Below the pieces are notes generated by a model, which worked only from the letters and a program-made list of their open reading frames with translations, had not been told where the DNA came from and ran no database searches. A program made the translations under genes and the position numbers. Shown here one piece after another: positions 52,266 through 63,651 of a DNA stretch of 64,000 bases. This stretch comes from Bradyrhizobium erythrophlei. GTDB taxonomy: Bacteria; Pseudomonadota; Alphaproteobacteria; Rhizobiales; Xanthobacteraceae. The first letter of the stretch is position 1. The number at the start of each line of letters is the position of its first letter. The stretch covers positions 2,903,501-2,967,500 of the forward strand of contig FSRD01000001.1 of assembly GCA_900129675.1 (NCBI GenBank). Direction: 5' to 3'.

Positions 52266-53309
52266 ATGCCTGACGACGACCATTTCCCGGTTTCGGCCCA
52301 GGACGCGAAAAGTCTGTTCGCGGACTGGAAAGCCGCGCCTGCCATCGTGCTCGCGATTTCCGGTGGTCCGGACTCGGTCGCGTTGATGTGGCTCGCGGCA
52401 CGCTGGCGCCGTGCGTTGACGCGCGGCCCGCGGTTGATCGCGGTTACCGTCGATCACGGCTTGCGCGCGGAGGCCGCGCGCGAAGCCCGCGACGTCAAGC
52501 GGCTGGCGAAGTCGCTCGATCTGCCGCACCAGACCCTGCGCTGGACCGGCGCCAAGCCAAAGACCGGATTGCCGGCCGCGGCCCGCGCCGCGCGATACCG
52601 CCTGCTGGCGCAAGCCGCGCGCAAGCATGGCGCGACGCATATCCTCACCGCGCATACCCGCGACGACCAGGCCGAGACGCTGTTGATGCGGATGCTGCGC
52701 GGCAGCGGCATCGCGGGGCTGGCGGCGATGGCGCGCGAGAGCGAGCGCGACGGCGTGCGGCTCGCGCGACCGCTGCTGGATATTTCGAAATCGCGGCTGA
52801 TCGCGACGCTGAACAAGGCCAAAGTCGGTTTTGCAGACGATCCGACCAACCGTGACACCGGCTTCACCCGGCCGCGGTTGCGCGCGATCATGCCCGTTCT
52901 CGCGGAGGAGGGCGGCGATGCCCGGAATCTCGCGCGGCTGGCGGCGCGGCTGGCGCGCGCGAATGCCGCCGTGGAAGTGCTGGCCGATGGCGCCGAGCGT
53001 TATCTCGCGCTCCGGGATCGTGGCGCCTCGCGCGCCGGAGTCGACGCCAATAGCTTCGACGCAAACGCCTTTGCTGCCATGCCCGAAGAAATCCGGCTGC
53101 GGCTGTTGAAGCGTGCGATTGATCGTGCCGGTCATGAGGGGCCGGCCGAGCTCGGCAAGGTCGAGACCTTGCTGGCAGCACTGGACCGGGCGGTAGCGGA
53201 CGGCCGGCCAAGGCTGAAACAGACCCTTGCCGGCGCGCTCGTCGGCGTCATCGGCGGTCGAATCCGGGTCGAACCGGCACCGCCTCGCCGCCGCCGGATG
53301 GCCCCTTGA
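52266..53309 (+). CDS. tilS: tRNA(Ile)-lysidine synthase
   Basis: A 347-residue N-type PP-loop ATPase. The P-loop AISGGPDSVAL is near residue 30, followed by TVDHGLR and HTRDDQAETLLMR. TilS places lysidine at the wobble C of the AUA-reading tRNA(Ile), an essential step. The protein ends in a short basic tail and lacks the long C-terminal domains of the E. coli enzyme, as is usual in alphaproteobacteria. Confidence 0.95.
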   Translation: MPDDDHFPVSAQDAKSLFADWKAAPAIVLAISGGPDSVALMWLAARWRRALTRGPRLIAVTVDHGLRAEAAREARDVKRLAKSLDLPHQTLRWTGAKPKTGLPAAARAARYRLLAQAARKHGATHILTAHTRDDQAETLLMRMLRGSGIAGLAAMARESERDGVRLARPLLDISKSRLIATLNKAKVGFADDPTNRDTGFTRPRLRAIMPVLAEEGGDARNLARLAARLARANAAVEVLADGAERYLALRDRGASRAGVDANSFDANAFAAMPEEIRLRLLKRAIDRAGHEGPAELGKVETLLAALDRAVADGRPRLKQTLAGALVGVIGGRIRVEPAPPRRRRMAP

Positions 53310-53588
53310 TTTGGCGGGTTTTCGGTGTGGACCCCGATCGAAAGCCGCGATCTCGGCCATAAATCGCCGGGGACTCTTAACCACCCCCGGAAAACGCCAG
53401 TTCCAGCGCCATTATTTGACCGGGAATCGCGCTAGGATGCGCTAAATAGTCCTGCGTGGTTCCCTTGGCATCAACCCCAGCGACACCTAGATTGTAGGCA
53501 GTCGGCCGACGGGATTCTTTCGGGGATTCCCTCAAGCGCCTGCCAAAGGATAAGAGGCCGCGATCCGCGCGACCACGAAGGAAGATCG

Positions 53589-55511
<1,923 letters not shown>

Positions 55512-55523
55512 AGGCTGCGGACG

Positions 55524-55785
55524 ATGGCCGGCTATTCCGGCAAACCGGTTGTGCAAAAGCTCGGCATCAAGCCGGGCTTTCGCATTTTTGGGGCAGGTCT
55601 GTCCGTCCCCTATTGCGACGTCGTCGGTGAATTTCCTGATGAAGTGACGCTGGCGAAGGCTGCGAAGGCACCGCACGACGCTTCCGCTCGGCCTCGTCGA
55701 CATCAAGGTCTGTAAGATCGATGACCTCTGGTCGGGATTGAAGTTCGTGATTCCGAAGGACCAGCGGACCGGGCGACCGAAATAG
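55524..55785 (+). pseudogene. Decayed DUF3052 gene
   Basis: Frame 1 starts MAGYSGKPVVQKLGIKPGFR, the normal DUF3052 N-terminus, and reads to about residue 50. The family's C-terminal part, LPLGLVDIKVCKIDDLWSGL and FVIPKD, follows at once in another frame and ends at the TAG at 55783-55785. About 60 central residues are missing at a junction near 55672-55682, with a frameshift. Confidence 0.85.
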
Positions 55786-55950
55786 TCCCGGCGTTATTGC
55801 CACAAGCTGCTTTTTGCTTCTGTTTCATAATGATTACGATTGGCGTCCATCCGCCGGTCATGGCATGTTTCCGCGTCGGGAGAGCGCGGACGAACCGCGC
55901 CGGCCGCGGTCGCCATTTGAGCGCGGCGAAGTAAACGGGGGGAGGCGTCG

Positions 55951-57144
55951 ATGCGTTTCGTCACGAGACTTGGCGCGCTGAGCGCGCTGGCGGTGCTGAC
56001 CTCGCCTTGGGCCTCAATTGCCGCCGAAATGCGCGGCGTTACCGCCACCAAAATCAGGATCGGCCAGACCATGCCGGTGTCCGCGTTCGGCGCGCTCGGC
56101 AAGGGTGAGGTCGGGTATTTCAGGATGCTCAACGAGCGCGGCGGCATCAACGGCCGCAAGGTCAATCTGATCTCGCTCGACGACAGCTACGCGCCGCCGA
56201 AGACGGTGGAGCAGACGCGGCGGCTGGTGGAGAGCGACGAAGTCGCGCTGATCTTCTCCTCGATCGGCACCGCCCACAACACCGCGATCGCGAAATATCT
56301 GCAGGCCAGGAACATCCCGCAATTGTTCATCGGCTCGGGTGCTTTGAAATTTGCCGACCTGACGCAATACCCGCAGGCGACGTTGGGCGTGCAGGGGCCG
56401 TTCCGCTACGAGGCGCGGCTTTACGCGCGCTATGCGCTGGCAAAAAATCCGAATGCCAAATTCGCCGTGATCTCGCAGAACGACGATTTCGGCCGCGACT
56501 ATCTGCTGGGGCTGAAGGACGTGCTCGGCGAGAAATACGATTCACGCGTCACCGGCGCGACCTACGAAATATCCGATCCGACCATCGACTCGCAGATCGT
56601 CAAGCTGAAGGCGTCCGGCGCCGATGTGTTCGTGATCGCGGCGACGCCGAAATTCGCGGCGCAATCGATCCGCAAGGCCTACGAGCTCGGCTGGCGGCCG
56701 ATGACTTTCCTCTCCAACGTCGCGGTCTGGGTCTCGACCGTGATGGAGCCCGCGGGGCTGGAGGCCGGCATCGGCATTCTCTCCACCGCCTATGTGAAGG
56801 ACCCCGACGATCCCGCCTGGAAGGACGATTCCGGTGTCAAGGGCTGGCGGGAATTCATGACAAAATACGTGCCCGAGGCTGACCAGCACGACACCAATTA
56901 CGTCAATTCCTACAACAGCGCGATGGCGCTCGAGGCCGTGCTGAAAGCCTGCGGCGACGATCTGTCGACCGAGAACATCCTGAAGCAGGCCTATTCGATT
57001 CATGATCTGGAATTGCCGATGCTGCTGCCAGGCATCAAGATCAATACCTCGCCGACCGACCATGTCCCGGTCGATCAGATGCAGTTCATGCGCTTTAACG
57101 GCAAGACCTGGGAGCGTTTTGGCGAATTGCAGACGGGGAATTGA
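55951..57144 (+). CDS. Branched-chain amino acid-type ABC transporter substrate-binding protein
   Basis: A 397-residue periplasmic binding protein (type I fold): signal peptide (about 1-25), ATKIRIGQTMPVSAFGALGKG near 33, GGINGRKVNLISLDDSY near 64 and IAKYLQARNIPQLFIGSGA near 113. Such proteins bind amino acids, amides or aromatic acids. No permease or ATPase genes adjoin it, so it is an orphan here. GGGGGAGG precedes the ATG. Its stop abuts the stop of the convergent gene. Confidence 0.92.
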   Translation: MRFVTRLGALSALAVLTSPWASIAAEMRGVTATKIRIGQTMPVSAFGALGKGEVGYFRMLNERGGINGRKVNLISLDDSYAPPKTVEQTRRLVESDEVALIFSSIGTAHNTAIAKYLQARNIPQLFIGSGALKFADLTQYPQATLGVQGPFRYEARLYARYALAKNPNAKFAVISQNDDFGRDYLLGLKDVLGEKYDSRVTGATYEISDPTIDSQIVKLKASGADVFVIAATPKFAAQSIRKAYELGWRPMTFLSNVAVWVSTVMEPAGLEAGIGILSTAYVKDPDDPAWKDDSGVKGWREFMTKYVPEADQHDTNYVNSYNSAMALEAVLKACGDDLSTENILKQAYSIHDLELPMLLPGIKINTSPTDHVPVDQMQFMRFNGKTWERFGELQTGN

Positions 57145-58656
57145 TTAGCGGGGCGATTCCGGCACCGCGGATTGCGTGGTCGCTGGCCGGTCGTCGCGGA
57201 CATGGATGACTGCGATGTCATCCGCATACAGCCGCTTCCAGCCCGGCAGGTGATCCAGCAACTTGGTTGCGGGCAGCGTCGGATTCAGCAGGGTGGCATC
57301 GATCCGGTACGTCTCAAGCAGACGCAGCAGGAGATCGACGTCCTTGGCCTCGATCGCATCGAAGTAATCGATGACGAATTGTTCGCCGTACAGTTCGGCG
57401 CGTCCGTCGATGAAAGTCTTGATGTCGCGGGAAAGCAGATAGCCGCCAAACGGAGCCGTGCTGAATATCCGCTGCGCCTGCCGTTGCTTGAGGACGTCGA
57501 CCGCGGCGACCGGGGTCTGGGCCTCGAAGAACGAAAACGGATGATGCGCGGCGAACGTCTTGGTGGAAGCCCATCCCGCGACGGCGACCGCGAGCGCTGC
57601 GAGCATCACGACACGCGACCGCGACGGGAGTTCTCGAACGACGGCAGTTTGGCCCGTTCCCAGTTGCTCGGCAAACGGCTTGGCCAGAACCAGCGGGGCC
57701 AGGAATGCGAAGACCTCGATGTTCCTGCCATGCGACAGGGCCATCCAGATCAGGCCCAACAGCAGCAGGATTCTCGGCACCGACAGCACCAGCCCTCGAA
57801 AGAAGGCGAGGCCGATCAGCCCGAGCAGGGCGACTTCGAAGAAACTGATGGAGCCGAAATTGGCCGGCATCCACTCCCAGATCAGCGTCAGCAGCTTGCC
57901 CAGGCTGAGAATCTTCGCCGCGCCCAGCAAGGTGTTCCAGCCATAGGGCGTGCAGCAGGACGCTACGACGGCGGCAAGGCCGAATAACGCCCAGCGCGCC
58001 GCCAGCGCAACGCGGCGCTCGGGATCGCAGCACCAAATCGCTTCCAGTCCGATCGGTCCGATCAGCGCCAATCCCAGAACGAAGCCGCCATGCAGATTGG
58101 CCCACAGCGCCATTACCGGCAACAACAGCCACGACGGATGATCGCGACGATCCGCGGCCGCCATCAGCCCGCCGCTAAAAGCCACCATCGCCGGGAACGC
58201 CAACATGTGCGGGCGCGCCAGGAAGTGCGTTGCCGACATCAGCACCGCCAGCGTGACAATCAGGATCGAGCGGGCCGGGTCGATATATTCCTCGAGCAGA
58301 TAGATGAAGATCGCAACGGTCACGCCGATCGCGAGCGAGGTCAGGACAACCGGCCCGGCCCAATCCATCGATCCATAAGCGGCGGCAAACAGCACCTGTG
58401 AGAGCCAGGAACTCGACATCCAGGGCTCGCCAAACCGGGTGAACGAATGAACGTCCGTGTAGGGCATGGCGCCATGCTCGACGATCCACTGCCCGATCCT
58501 GATCTGCCAAAGGGTGTCGGAATCCCGCAGCAGGATCTCACCCATCGACAAAAACAGCAGATAGGCTCCCGCACCGGCAAGGAGCGGTACCAGCGCTCGT
58601 GCGATGCCGCGGATATTGGCGCCATTGGCGATCGGGTTAGCGAAGGAAATGGACAT
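57145..58656 (-). CDS. Polytopic membrane protein, possible GT-C-type glycosyltransferase
   Basis: A 503-residue protein with about ten membrane helices and a soluble C-terminal part (about 395-503). After the first helix is RDSDTLWQIRIGQWI, where an acidic loop motif reminiscent of GT-C transferases occurs, and YTDVHSFTRFGEPW follows. The C-terminal stretch has FSTAPFGGYLLSR and FIDGRAELYGEQF. I do not recognise a named family; a sugar-transfer role to lipid-linked or envelope acceptors is a guess. Start 58656 was chosen as the first ATG before a normal membrane N-terminus. Confidence 0.7.
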   Translation of the reverse strand: MSISFANPIANGANIRGIARALVPLLAGAGAYLLFLSMGEILLRDSDTLWQIRIGQWIVEHGAMPYTDVHSFTRFGEPWMSSSWLSQVLFAAAYGSMDWAGPVVLTSLAIGVTVAIFIYLLEEYIDPARSILIVTLAVLMSATHFLARPHMLAFPAMVAFSGGLMAAADRRDHPSWLLLPVMALWANLHGGFVLGLALIGPIGLEAIWCCDPERRVALAARWALFGLAAVVASCCTPYGWNTLLGAAKILSLGKLLTLIWEWMPANFGSISFFEVALLGLIGLAFFRGLVLSVPRILLLLGLIWMALSHGRNIEVFAFLAPLVLAKPFAEQLGTGQTAVVRELPSRSRVVMLAALAVAVAGWASTKTFAAHHPFSFFEAQTPVAAVDVLKQRQAQRIFSTAPFGGYLLSRDIKTFIDGRAELYGEQFVIDYFDAIEAKDVDLLLRLLETYRIDATLLNPTLPATKLLDHLPGWKRLYADDIAVIHVRDDRPATTQSAVPESPR

Positions 58657-59105
58657 CTGCACTTTGTCTGGGTGGGACAGGCGCAAGGGATGGCGCCGGG
58701 GCTCCGCTACTGGACCACAGCCGCCATACACTCCGGTAAAATTGCGCGCGCGAGCGCGAGAAAATGACGATGTTTGGCGAAGGAGGAGTTAACCGAACCG
58801 CTCAGTGATTTCGCAAGATAAAACTCAACATTTTCGTGCTGTTCAGCGGAGCGGCAGGGTCGCCCGAATCCGGCAGGGACGCCAGCTGCGCCGTCGACGA
58901 GGCGGACGCCAGGATCCGCATCAATGCGATCCGGATGCCTGCGATATCCTCCAGGCTGTCATATTTGCCTTGCGTCTTGTCATCCGGCCTGAATAGTTGT
59001 TCACTTCTTCAAAGCGATTGGCGCTCAATCGCTCAAAACATTGAAGATGCGCGCGTTCTGCCCGCCGATCGGGGGCAACCGCGCCGGGGACGGGGAAAAC
59101 GCGCC
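58657..59105. other. Divergent intergenic region without a recognised gene
   Basis: About 450 bases between the divergent membrane protein and TetR genes. An upstream extension of the TetR frame (from 58836) has no TetR-like content. No clear palindrome stands out. Confidence 0.5.
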
Positions 59106-59780
59106 ATGGTGTACCGGCGAACCCATCAGGTGGTGAAGCGGCTGGCGGCGCGGCGGAGCGCCATTCTGGCAGCGGCGCGGAATGCCGCCGCCGACGGCGG
59201 CATGGCCGCGGTGCAGATCGCGCCGGTGGCGGTTCGCGCCAACGTCGCGGCCGGCACCGTCTACCGTTATTTCCCTTCCAAGGCCGACCTGATTTCGGAG
59301 TTGATCGCGGAGGTCTCGCGCGACGAACTGGCCGCGATCCGCCGCGCCGCGGATGCGGCGCCTGGCCCCTCGTCGGCGCTGGCCGCCGCCGTCACCACGG
59401 TCGCGGTGCATGTGCTGTCGCAGCGCAAGCTCGCCTGGGGCATTTTGGCCGAGCCGGTCGATGTCGATGTCACGGCTTCAAGGCTCGCCAGCCGCCGCGA
59501 AATATCCGGCGAGATCGCAACGCGGATCGATGCCGCGGTGCGCGCGGGCCATTTGCCGGCGCAGGACACCGCGCTTGCAGCCACCGCGCTGCTCGGTGCG
59601 CTGCATGAATCGCTGGTCGGACCGCTGGCGCCGGACCATACCGACGATCCCGCGAAACTGCGCGACGCGGTCCAGACCGTCACGCTGTTGGCGCTACGCG
59701 CGGTCGGCGTGATGGACGCCCGTGCCCGCGGCCTAGTGGTGCAGGCGGTGCTGCCGGCGAAGGCGCTGGTCGGGGCCTAA
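59106..59780 (+). CDS. TetR family regulator
   Basis: A 224-residue TetR protein. Basic N-terminus (VYRRTHQVVKRLAARR), helix-turn-helix near residues 38-62 (IAPVAVRANVAAGTVYRYFPSKADLI), then a ligand domain with LAEPVDVDVTASRL. Start 59106 places the DNA-binding domain at the usual distance. The OsmC gene 92 bases downstream may be cotranscribed or regulated. Confidence 0.9.
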   Translation: MVYRRTHQVVKRLAARRSAILAAARNAAADGGMAAVQIAPVAVRANVAAGTVYRYFPSKADLISELIAEVSRDELAAIRRAADAAPGPSSALAAAVTTVAVHVLSQRKLAWGILAEPVDVDVTASRLASRREISGEIATRIDAAVRAGHLPAQDTALAATALLGALHESLVGPLAPDHTDDPAKLRDAVQTVTLLALRAVGVMDARARGLVVQAVLPAKALVGA

Positions 59781-59872
59781 AAAATCATCAGTCGGCGACA
59801 CTGCTTTGACGCAACCTTCCGCCAAGTTAGGCGTGATCGATACTTCAATCGGTGACGTTAAGGGAGCAACAG

Positions 59873-60301
59873 ATGACGACGACATCCGGATCGGCCAAAT
59901 GGAAGGGTGGCATCAGGGACGGCAAGGGCGCGATCTCGACCAAGAGCGGTGCGCTGCAGGACTATCCCTACGGTTTCGCCAGCCGCTTCGAGGGCAAGCC
60001 GGGCTCCAACCCGGAAGAACTGATCGGTGCGGCGCACGCAGCCTGCTTCACGATGGCGCTGTCGCTGATCCTGGGCGAGGCCAAACTCACCGCCGAGCGC
60101 ATGGAAACCAAGGCTGACGTCACGCTCGAAAAAGTCGGCGAGGGTTTTGCCATCACCTCGGTGCATCTCGCCTTGACGGCAAAGATTCCGGGCGCTGACA
60201 ACGCGAAGCTTCAGGAACTGGCCGGTATGGCCAAGGCCGGCTGCCCGGTGTCGAAATTGCTGAACACGAAGATCACGCTCGACGCGACACTGCAGGCTTA
60301 G
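59873..60301 (+). CDS. OsmC/Ohr-family peroxiredoxin
   Basis: A 142-residue OsmC-type thiol peroxidase. The two redox Cys are in EELIGAAHAACFTMAL (Cys about 53) and AKAGCPVSKLL (Cys about 118), with the catalytic Arg/Glu pairing region in ASRFEGKPGSNPEE. Reduces organic hydroperoxides. AAGGGAG precedes the ATG. The N-terminus WKGGIRDGKGAISTKSG fits the OsmC rather than the Ohr branch. Confidence 0.93.
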   Translation: MTTTSGSAKWKGGIRDGKGAISTKSGALQDYPYGFASRFEGKPGSNPEELIGAAHAACFTMALSLILGEAKLTAERMETKADVTLEKVGEGFAITSVHLALTAKIPGADNAKLQELAGMAKAGCPVSKLLNTKITLDATLQA

Positions 60302-60302
60302 C

Positions 60303-60390
60303 TGTCATTCCCGGGGGCGCGTCGAAGACGCGAACTATGATGCGCAATTCCGCATCTGAGGTTCATGCTGACGCGTGCCCCGGAATGACG
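60303..60390. repeat. Dispersed palindromic repeat, family E
   Basis: GTCATTCCCGGGGGCGCGT at the left and ACGCGTGCCCCGGAATGAC at the right, with TGATGCGCAATTCCGCATC inside; same family as 28097-28183. It lies between the convergent osmC and pyk genes and may terminate both. Confidence 0.72.
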
Positions 60391-60411
60391 GTGCGGGCAT
60401 CTACGGCGCCG

Positions 60412-61848
60412 TCACATATCCACGTCGCTGCCGGATCCGACCGAGGCGATGCGCACCATGTTGGTGGTGCCGGGGATGCCGAGCGGCACGCCGGCGACGA
60501 TGATCACGCGCTGGCCGGCTTTGGCGAAGCCATCCCTGAAAGCGATCGAGCCGGCGCGGTTGACCATGTCGTCCTGGTCATGCGCGTCTTCCGCGACCAC
60601 GCAGTGCACGCCCCAGACCGCGGACAGCTTGCGTCCCGTCGAGATGTTCGGCGTGATGGCGACGACCGGCGGCTTCGGCCGTTCCCGCGCCACCCGCAAT
60701 GCGGTCGATCCTGAGCTGGTCCAGCAAATAATGGCGGACAGGTCGAGGGTCTCGGCAATCTGCCGCGCGGCGTCGGCGATGGCGTCGCCGACGGTCGGCT
60801 CCGGCTCCGCGCGCTGCGCGTTGAGCACCCCGCGATAAGTCGGATCGCGCTCCACTTCCTCGCCGATGCGATTCATGGTCGAGACCGCCTCGACCGGAAA
60901 TTTGCCGGCAGCGGACTCTGCCGACAGCATGATGGCGTCGGCGCCCTCATAGACCGCGGTGGCGACGTCCGAGACTTCGGCGCGGGTCGGCACCGGCGCC
61001 TGGATCATCGATTCCAGCATCTGCGTTGCCACCACCACCGGCTTGCCGGCGCGACGCGCCATCCGCGTCATTTGCTTCTGCAGGCTCGGCACCCGCTCCA
61101 GCGGCAGTTCGACGCCGAGATCGCCGCGCGCCACCATCAACGCGTCGGCCGCCTCGATGATTTCGGCAAGCCGGTCGATCGCTTGCGGCTTTTCGATCTT
61201 GGCCATCACGGCGGCACGGCCGCGGATCATTCTCTTGGCCTCGAGGACGTCCTCGGCGCGCTGCACGAACGACAACGCGATCCAGTCGACTCCGGTCACC
61301 AGCGCGGCTTCCAGATCGGCGCGGTCCTTGGGCGTCATCGCCGAGACCGGCAGGTCGGTGTCGGGCAGGCTGACGCCCTTGCGGTCCGACATCTTGCCGC
61401 CGATCACCACCCGCGTCACGGTGCGCTCGGGCGAGGTCTCTTCCGCGATCAGCCGCACCTTGCCGTCGTCGAGCAGCAGCGCATGGCCGGGCCGCAGCGC
61501 TGCCAGGATTTCGGGATGCGGAAGCTGGACGCGGGTGTCGTCGCCGGGCGTCTTGTCGGAATCGAGCACAAAGCTCCGGCCGTTATGGAGCTGGATCGCG
61601 CCGTCGGCGAACGAACCCAGCCGAAGCTTCGGGCCCTGCAGATCGACCAGGATGCCAATCGGCCGGCCGTAACTGCTCTCGACATTGCGGATGGTCCTGA
61701 CCAGTTCGCGCATCTTGTCGTGCGGGGTGTGGCTCATATTGATGCGGAACACGTCGGCGCCGGCTTCGAACAGCTTGCGGATCATCGCGCTGTCAGAAGA
61801 GGCGGGGCCGAGGGTCGCGAGGATCTTGATACGACGCAGACGCCTCAT
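60412..61848 (-). CDS. pyk: Pyruvate kinase
   Basis: A 478-residue pyruvate kinase. Motifs in order: RRIKILATLGPASS, FRINMSHTPHDK, LVDLQGPKLRLG, the active-site MAKIEKPQAID (catalytic Lys), VARGDLGVELP and TQMLESMIQAPVPTRAEVSDVA. Converts PEP and ADP to pyruvate and ATP. Its start overlaps the stop of the DUF1036 gene by four bases, a pairing seen in other alphaproteobacteria. Confidence 0.97.
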   Translation of the reverse strand: MRRLRRIKILATLGPASSDSAMIRKLFEAGADVFRINMSHTPHDKMRELVRTIRNVESSYGRPIGILVDLQGPKLRLGSFADGAIQLHNGRSFVLDSDKTPGDDTRVQLPHPEILAALRPGHALLLDDGKVRLIAEETSPERTVTRVVIGGKMSDRKGVSLPDTDLPVSAMTPKDRADLEAALVTGVDWIALSFVQRAEDVLEAKRMIRGRAAVMAKIEKPQAIDRLAEIIEAADALMVARGDLGVELPLERVPSLQKQMTRMARRAGKPVVVATQMLESMIQAPVPTRAEVSDVATAVYEGADAIMLSAESAAGKFPVEAVSTMNRIGEEVERDPTYRGVLNAQRAEPEPTVGDAIADAARQIAETLDLSAIICWTSSGSTALRVARERPKPPVVAITPNISTGRKLSAVWGVHCVVAEDAHDQDDMVNRAGSIAFRDGFAKAGQRVIIVAGVPLGIPGTTNMVRIASVGSGSDVDM

Positions 61849-62450
61849 TGCTTGCTTCCGGGTGCCGCGGCTGGTGGCAGACCAGACGCGCCCGGAGGCG
61901 TTCCGCCCGGCGAGTTGGGCAGTCCCTGGGGAAGGCCGCCGGGCCCGGTTGGGCCGACGGTGCCAGGAATTCCCGGCACCCGCTGCGCCGGTTGTTCATT
62001 GGCTTCGGTCAGTTGCACGGTCCAGGCCCGCTGTTCGCCGGTATCGACCTCGAAGAAACCGGTGCGGTCGAAACCGCGCGCCAGGCAATTCTCGGTGCCC
62101 TTGATGGTGAATTCCTTGTCGCGCGAGCACATGAAGGCCTGCCCCGACCATTCGCCGCCGCGGTCGTAGTCGAGGGCGTAGATATAATAGTACCGTGCGA
62201 TAAGCGTGCCGCGCAGCAGGGTCTCGCAGCTGCGCGAGGACACGTTCCACCAGCCCTCGGTGGTCCAGCCCTCCGCGTCCTTGTAGCCGAGCGCGATGCC
62301 GACCCGGCTCGCGGTGTTGTTGCAGAGACGAAAATCAGCCGCCGCCGAACTGTTCCACAGGCACATCACCGCAAACGCCAGCACCGGCATCAGGCCGGCG
62401 GTCAGGCGAGCGGAAAGGGGGGTGGAAGGCAGAGAATCTTTTGCAGTCAT
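61845..62450 (-). CDS. DUF1036 secreted protein
   Basis: A 201-residue protein with a signal peptide (about 1-38, VLAFAVMCLWNSSAAA) and a DUF1036 domain: FRLCNNTASRVGIALGYKD, WTTEGWWNVSSRSCETLL, YYYIYALDYDRGGEW and GYCxxx-like CSRDKEFTI. The C-terminal 45 residues are a Pro/Gly-rich tail (GTVGPTGPGGLPQG). Function unknown; cotranscribed with pyk. Confidence 0.9.
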   Translation of the reverse strand: MTAKDSLPSTPLSARLTAGLMPVLAFAVMCLWNSSAAADFRLCNNTASRVGIALGYKDAEGWTTEGWWNVSSRSCETLLRGTLIARYYYIYALDYDRGGEWSGQAFMCSRDKEFTIKGTENCLARGFDRTGFFEVDTGEQRAWTVQLTEANEQPAQRVPGIPGTVGPTGPGGLPQGLPNSPGGTPPGASGLPPAAAPGSKQ

Positions 62451-62682
62451 GCAGCGAAGCTATATCAAATGATTGACGATTTCGCGTGGCCCCGGTGGTA
62501 ACCGGCTGGGAGGCTGTCTCCCATCTCGGGGGCCAAAATACCACCGATAACATCCAGTTTTGCGCGCGGATGTGGCAAAATCTGTGACAATTCCTACCTG
62601 ATATCAATATGCTCGATTTGACTGTTGGAGCCTGGTCCTGAGGGCCTTCGGATCATGCTCGCCAAACCGCGGGATCACGGCC

Positions 62683-62985
62683 ATGACGATTGACGACAAA
62701 ACCAGAACGGAACTTGAAGCCGCGGTTTTCCGGCGTCTGGTCGAGCATCTGCGCTCCCGGACCGACGTCCAGAACATCGACCTGATGAATTTGGCGGGGT
62801 TCTGCCGCAACTGCCTGTCCAACTGGATGAAGGAAGAGGCCGACGCCAAGGGCACCGCCATGAGCAAGGACGAGAGCCGCGAGGCAGTCTACGGCATGCC
62901 CTATGAGACCTGGAAGTCGAAGTTTCAGGGCAGCGCCAGCCCCGCGCAGGTCGAAGCGATGAAAAAGGCCCAGAGCGGGCACTGA
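62683..62985 (+). CDS. DUF1244 protein
   Basis: A 100-residue DUF1244 protein, nearly all helical: VFRRLVEHLRSRTDVQNIDLMN, then the conserved LAGFCRNCLSNWMKEEA with two Cys, and REAVYGMPYETWKSKFQ. The CxxC pair could bind metal. Function unknown. GGGAT precedes the ATG. Confidence 0.92.
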   Translation: MTIDDKTRTELEAAVFRRLVEHLRSRTDVQNIDLMNLAGFCRNCLSNWMKEEADAKGTAMSKDESREAVYGMPYETWKSKFQGSASPAQVEAMKKAQSGH

Positions 62986-63003
62986 ATTTTTATCCCAGCG
63001 TCC

Positions 63004-63093
63004 CGTCATGGCCGGGCTTGTCCCGGCCATCCACGTCTTCTTCCTTTAATGTCGCCAAGGCATGGATGCCCTGGGACAAGCCCGGCCATGACG
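63004..63093. repeat. Dispersed palindromic repeat, family C (21-bp perfect arms)
   Basis: CGTCATGGCCGGGCTTGTCC... at 63004-63024 and ...GGACAAGCCCGGCCATGACG at 63073-63093 are perfect 21-base reverse complements; CCATCCACGTC and CATGGATGCCC lie inside. Confidence 0.85.
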
Positions 63094-63285
63094 ACTGGGT
63101 TTTCCCCGGATGCCGCTTCGGCTCGTACGGCTACGACCTTCCTGTGGGCGCGCTGTGGATGAATGCGTTGTTGCCTTGACGCAAGGCGCCGCACTCATGA
63201 GGGTCAAACCGGAAAAGCGCCGCGCGGCAAAGCGTGCGGCGCTTGATCTTTCAGCCTCATCCGTCAGTTCCCTCAGGAGTACCCG

Positions 63286-63558
63286 ATGGCCACCTCTGCC
63301 GCCGCCGTTCAGGACGAGCCCGCGACGAAATTCGCAAAAGACCAGCTCAAGGCCATCATCGAGCGCATCGAGCGGCTGGAAGAAGAAAAGAAGACGATTT
63401 CGGACGATATCCGCGACGTCTACGCCGAAGCCAAGGGCAACGGCTTTGACGTCAAGGCGCTGCGCACCATCGTCCGCCTGCGCAAGCAGGACGCCAACGA
63501 GCGCGCCGAGGAGGAGACCATTTTGGAAACCTACATGCAGGCGCTTGGGATGCTGTAG
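63286..63558 (+). CDS. gapR: GapR-family DUF2312 chromosome-structuring protein
   Basis: A 90-residue DUF2312 protein: [20 protein letters not shown] coiled coil, [19 protein letters not shown] and [16 protein letters not shown] with the basic DNA-contacting residues. In Caulobacter GapR forms a clamp on overtwisted AT-rich DNA and aids topoisomerases. CAGGAG precedes the ATG. Family identity is clear; that it acts as GapR here is inference. Confidence 0.92.
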   Translation: MATSAAAVQDEPATKFAKDQLKAIIERIERLEEEKKTISDDIRDVYAEAKGNGFDVKALRTIVRLRKQDANERAEEETILETYMQALGML

Positions 63559-63651
63559 GCGCCAGCGGTCGTTTCCGGCGCATGCCAGCTTGGGCAACGG
63601 CCTCGCATCTGTTAGACTGCCGGCCATCTGCTCGGTCAAGGAACCGAAGAG

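Noticed and set aside
58836..59105. N-terminal extension of the TetR gene at 59106
   Set aside because: The extra 90 residues are unlike any TetR N-terminus, and the helix-turn-helix is at the normal distance from 59106.
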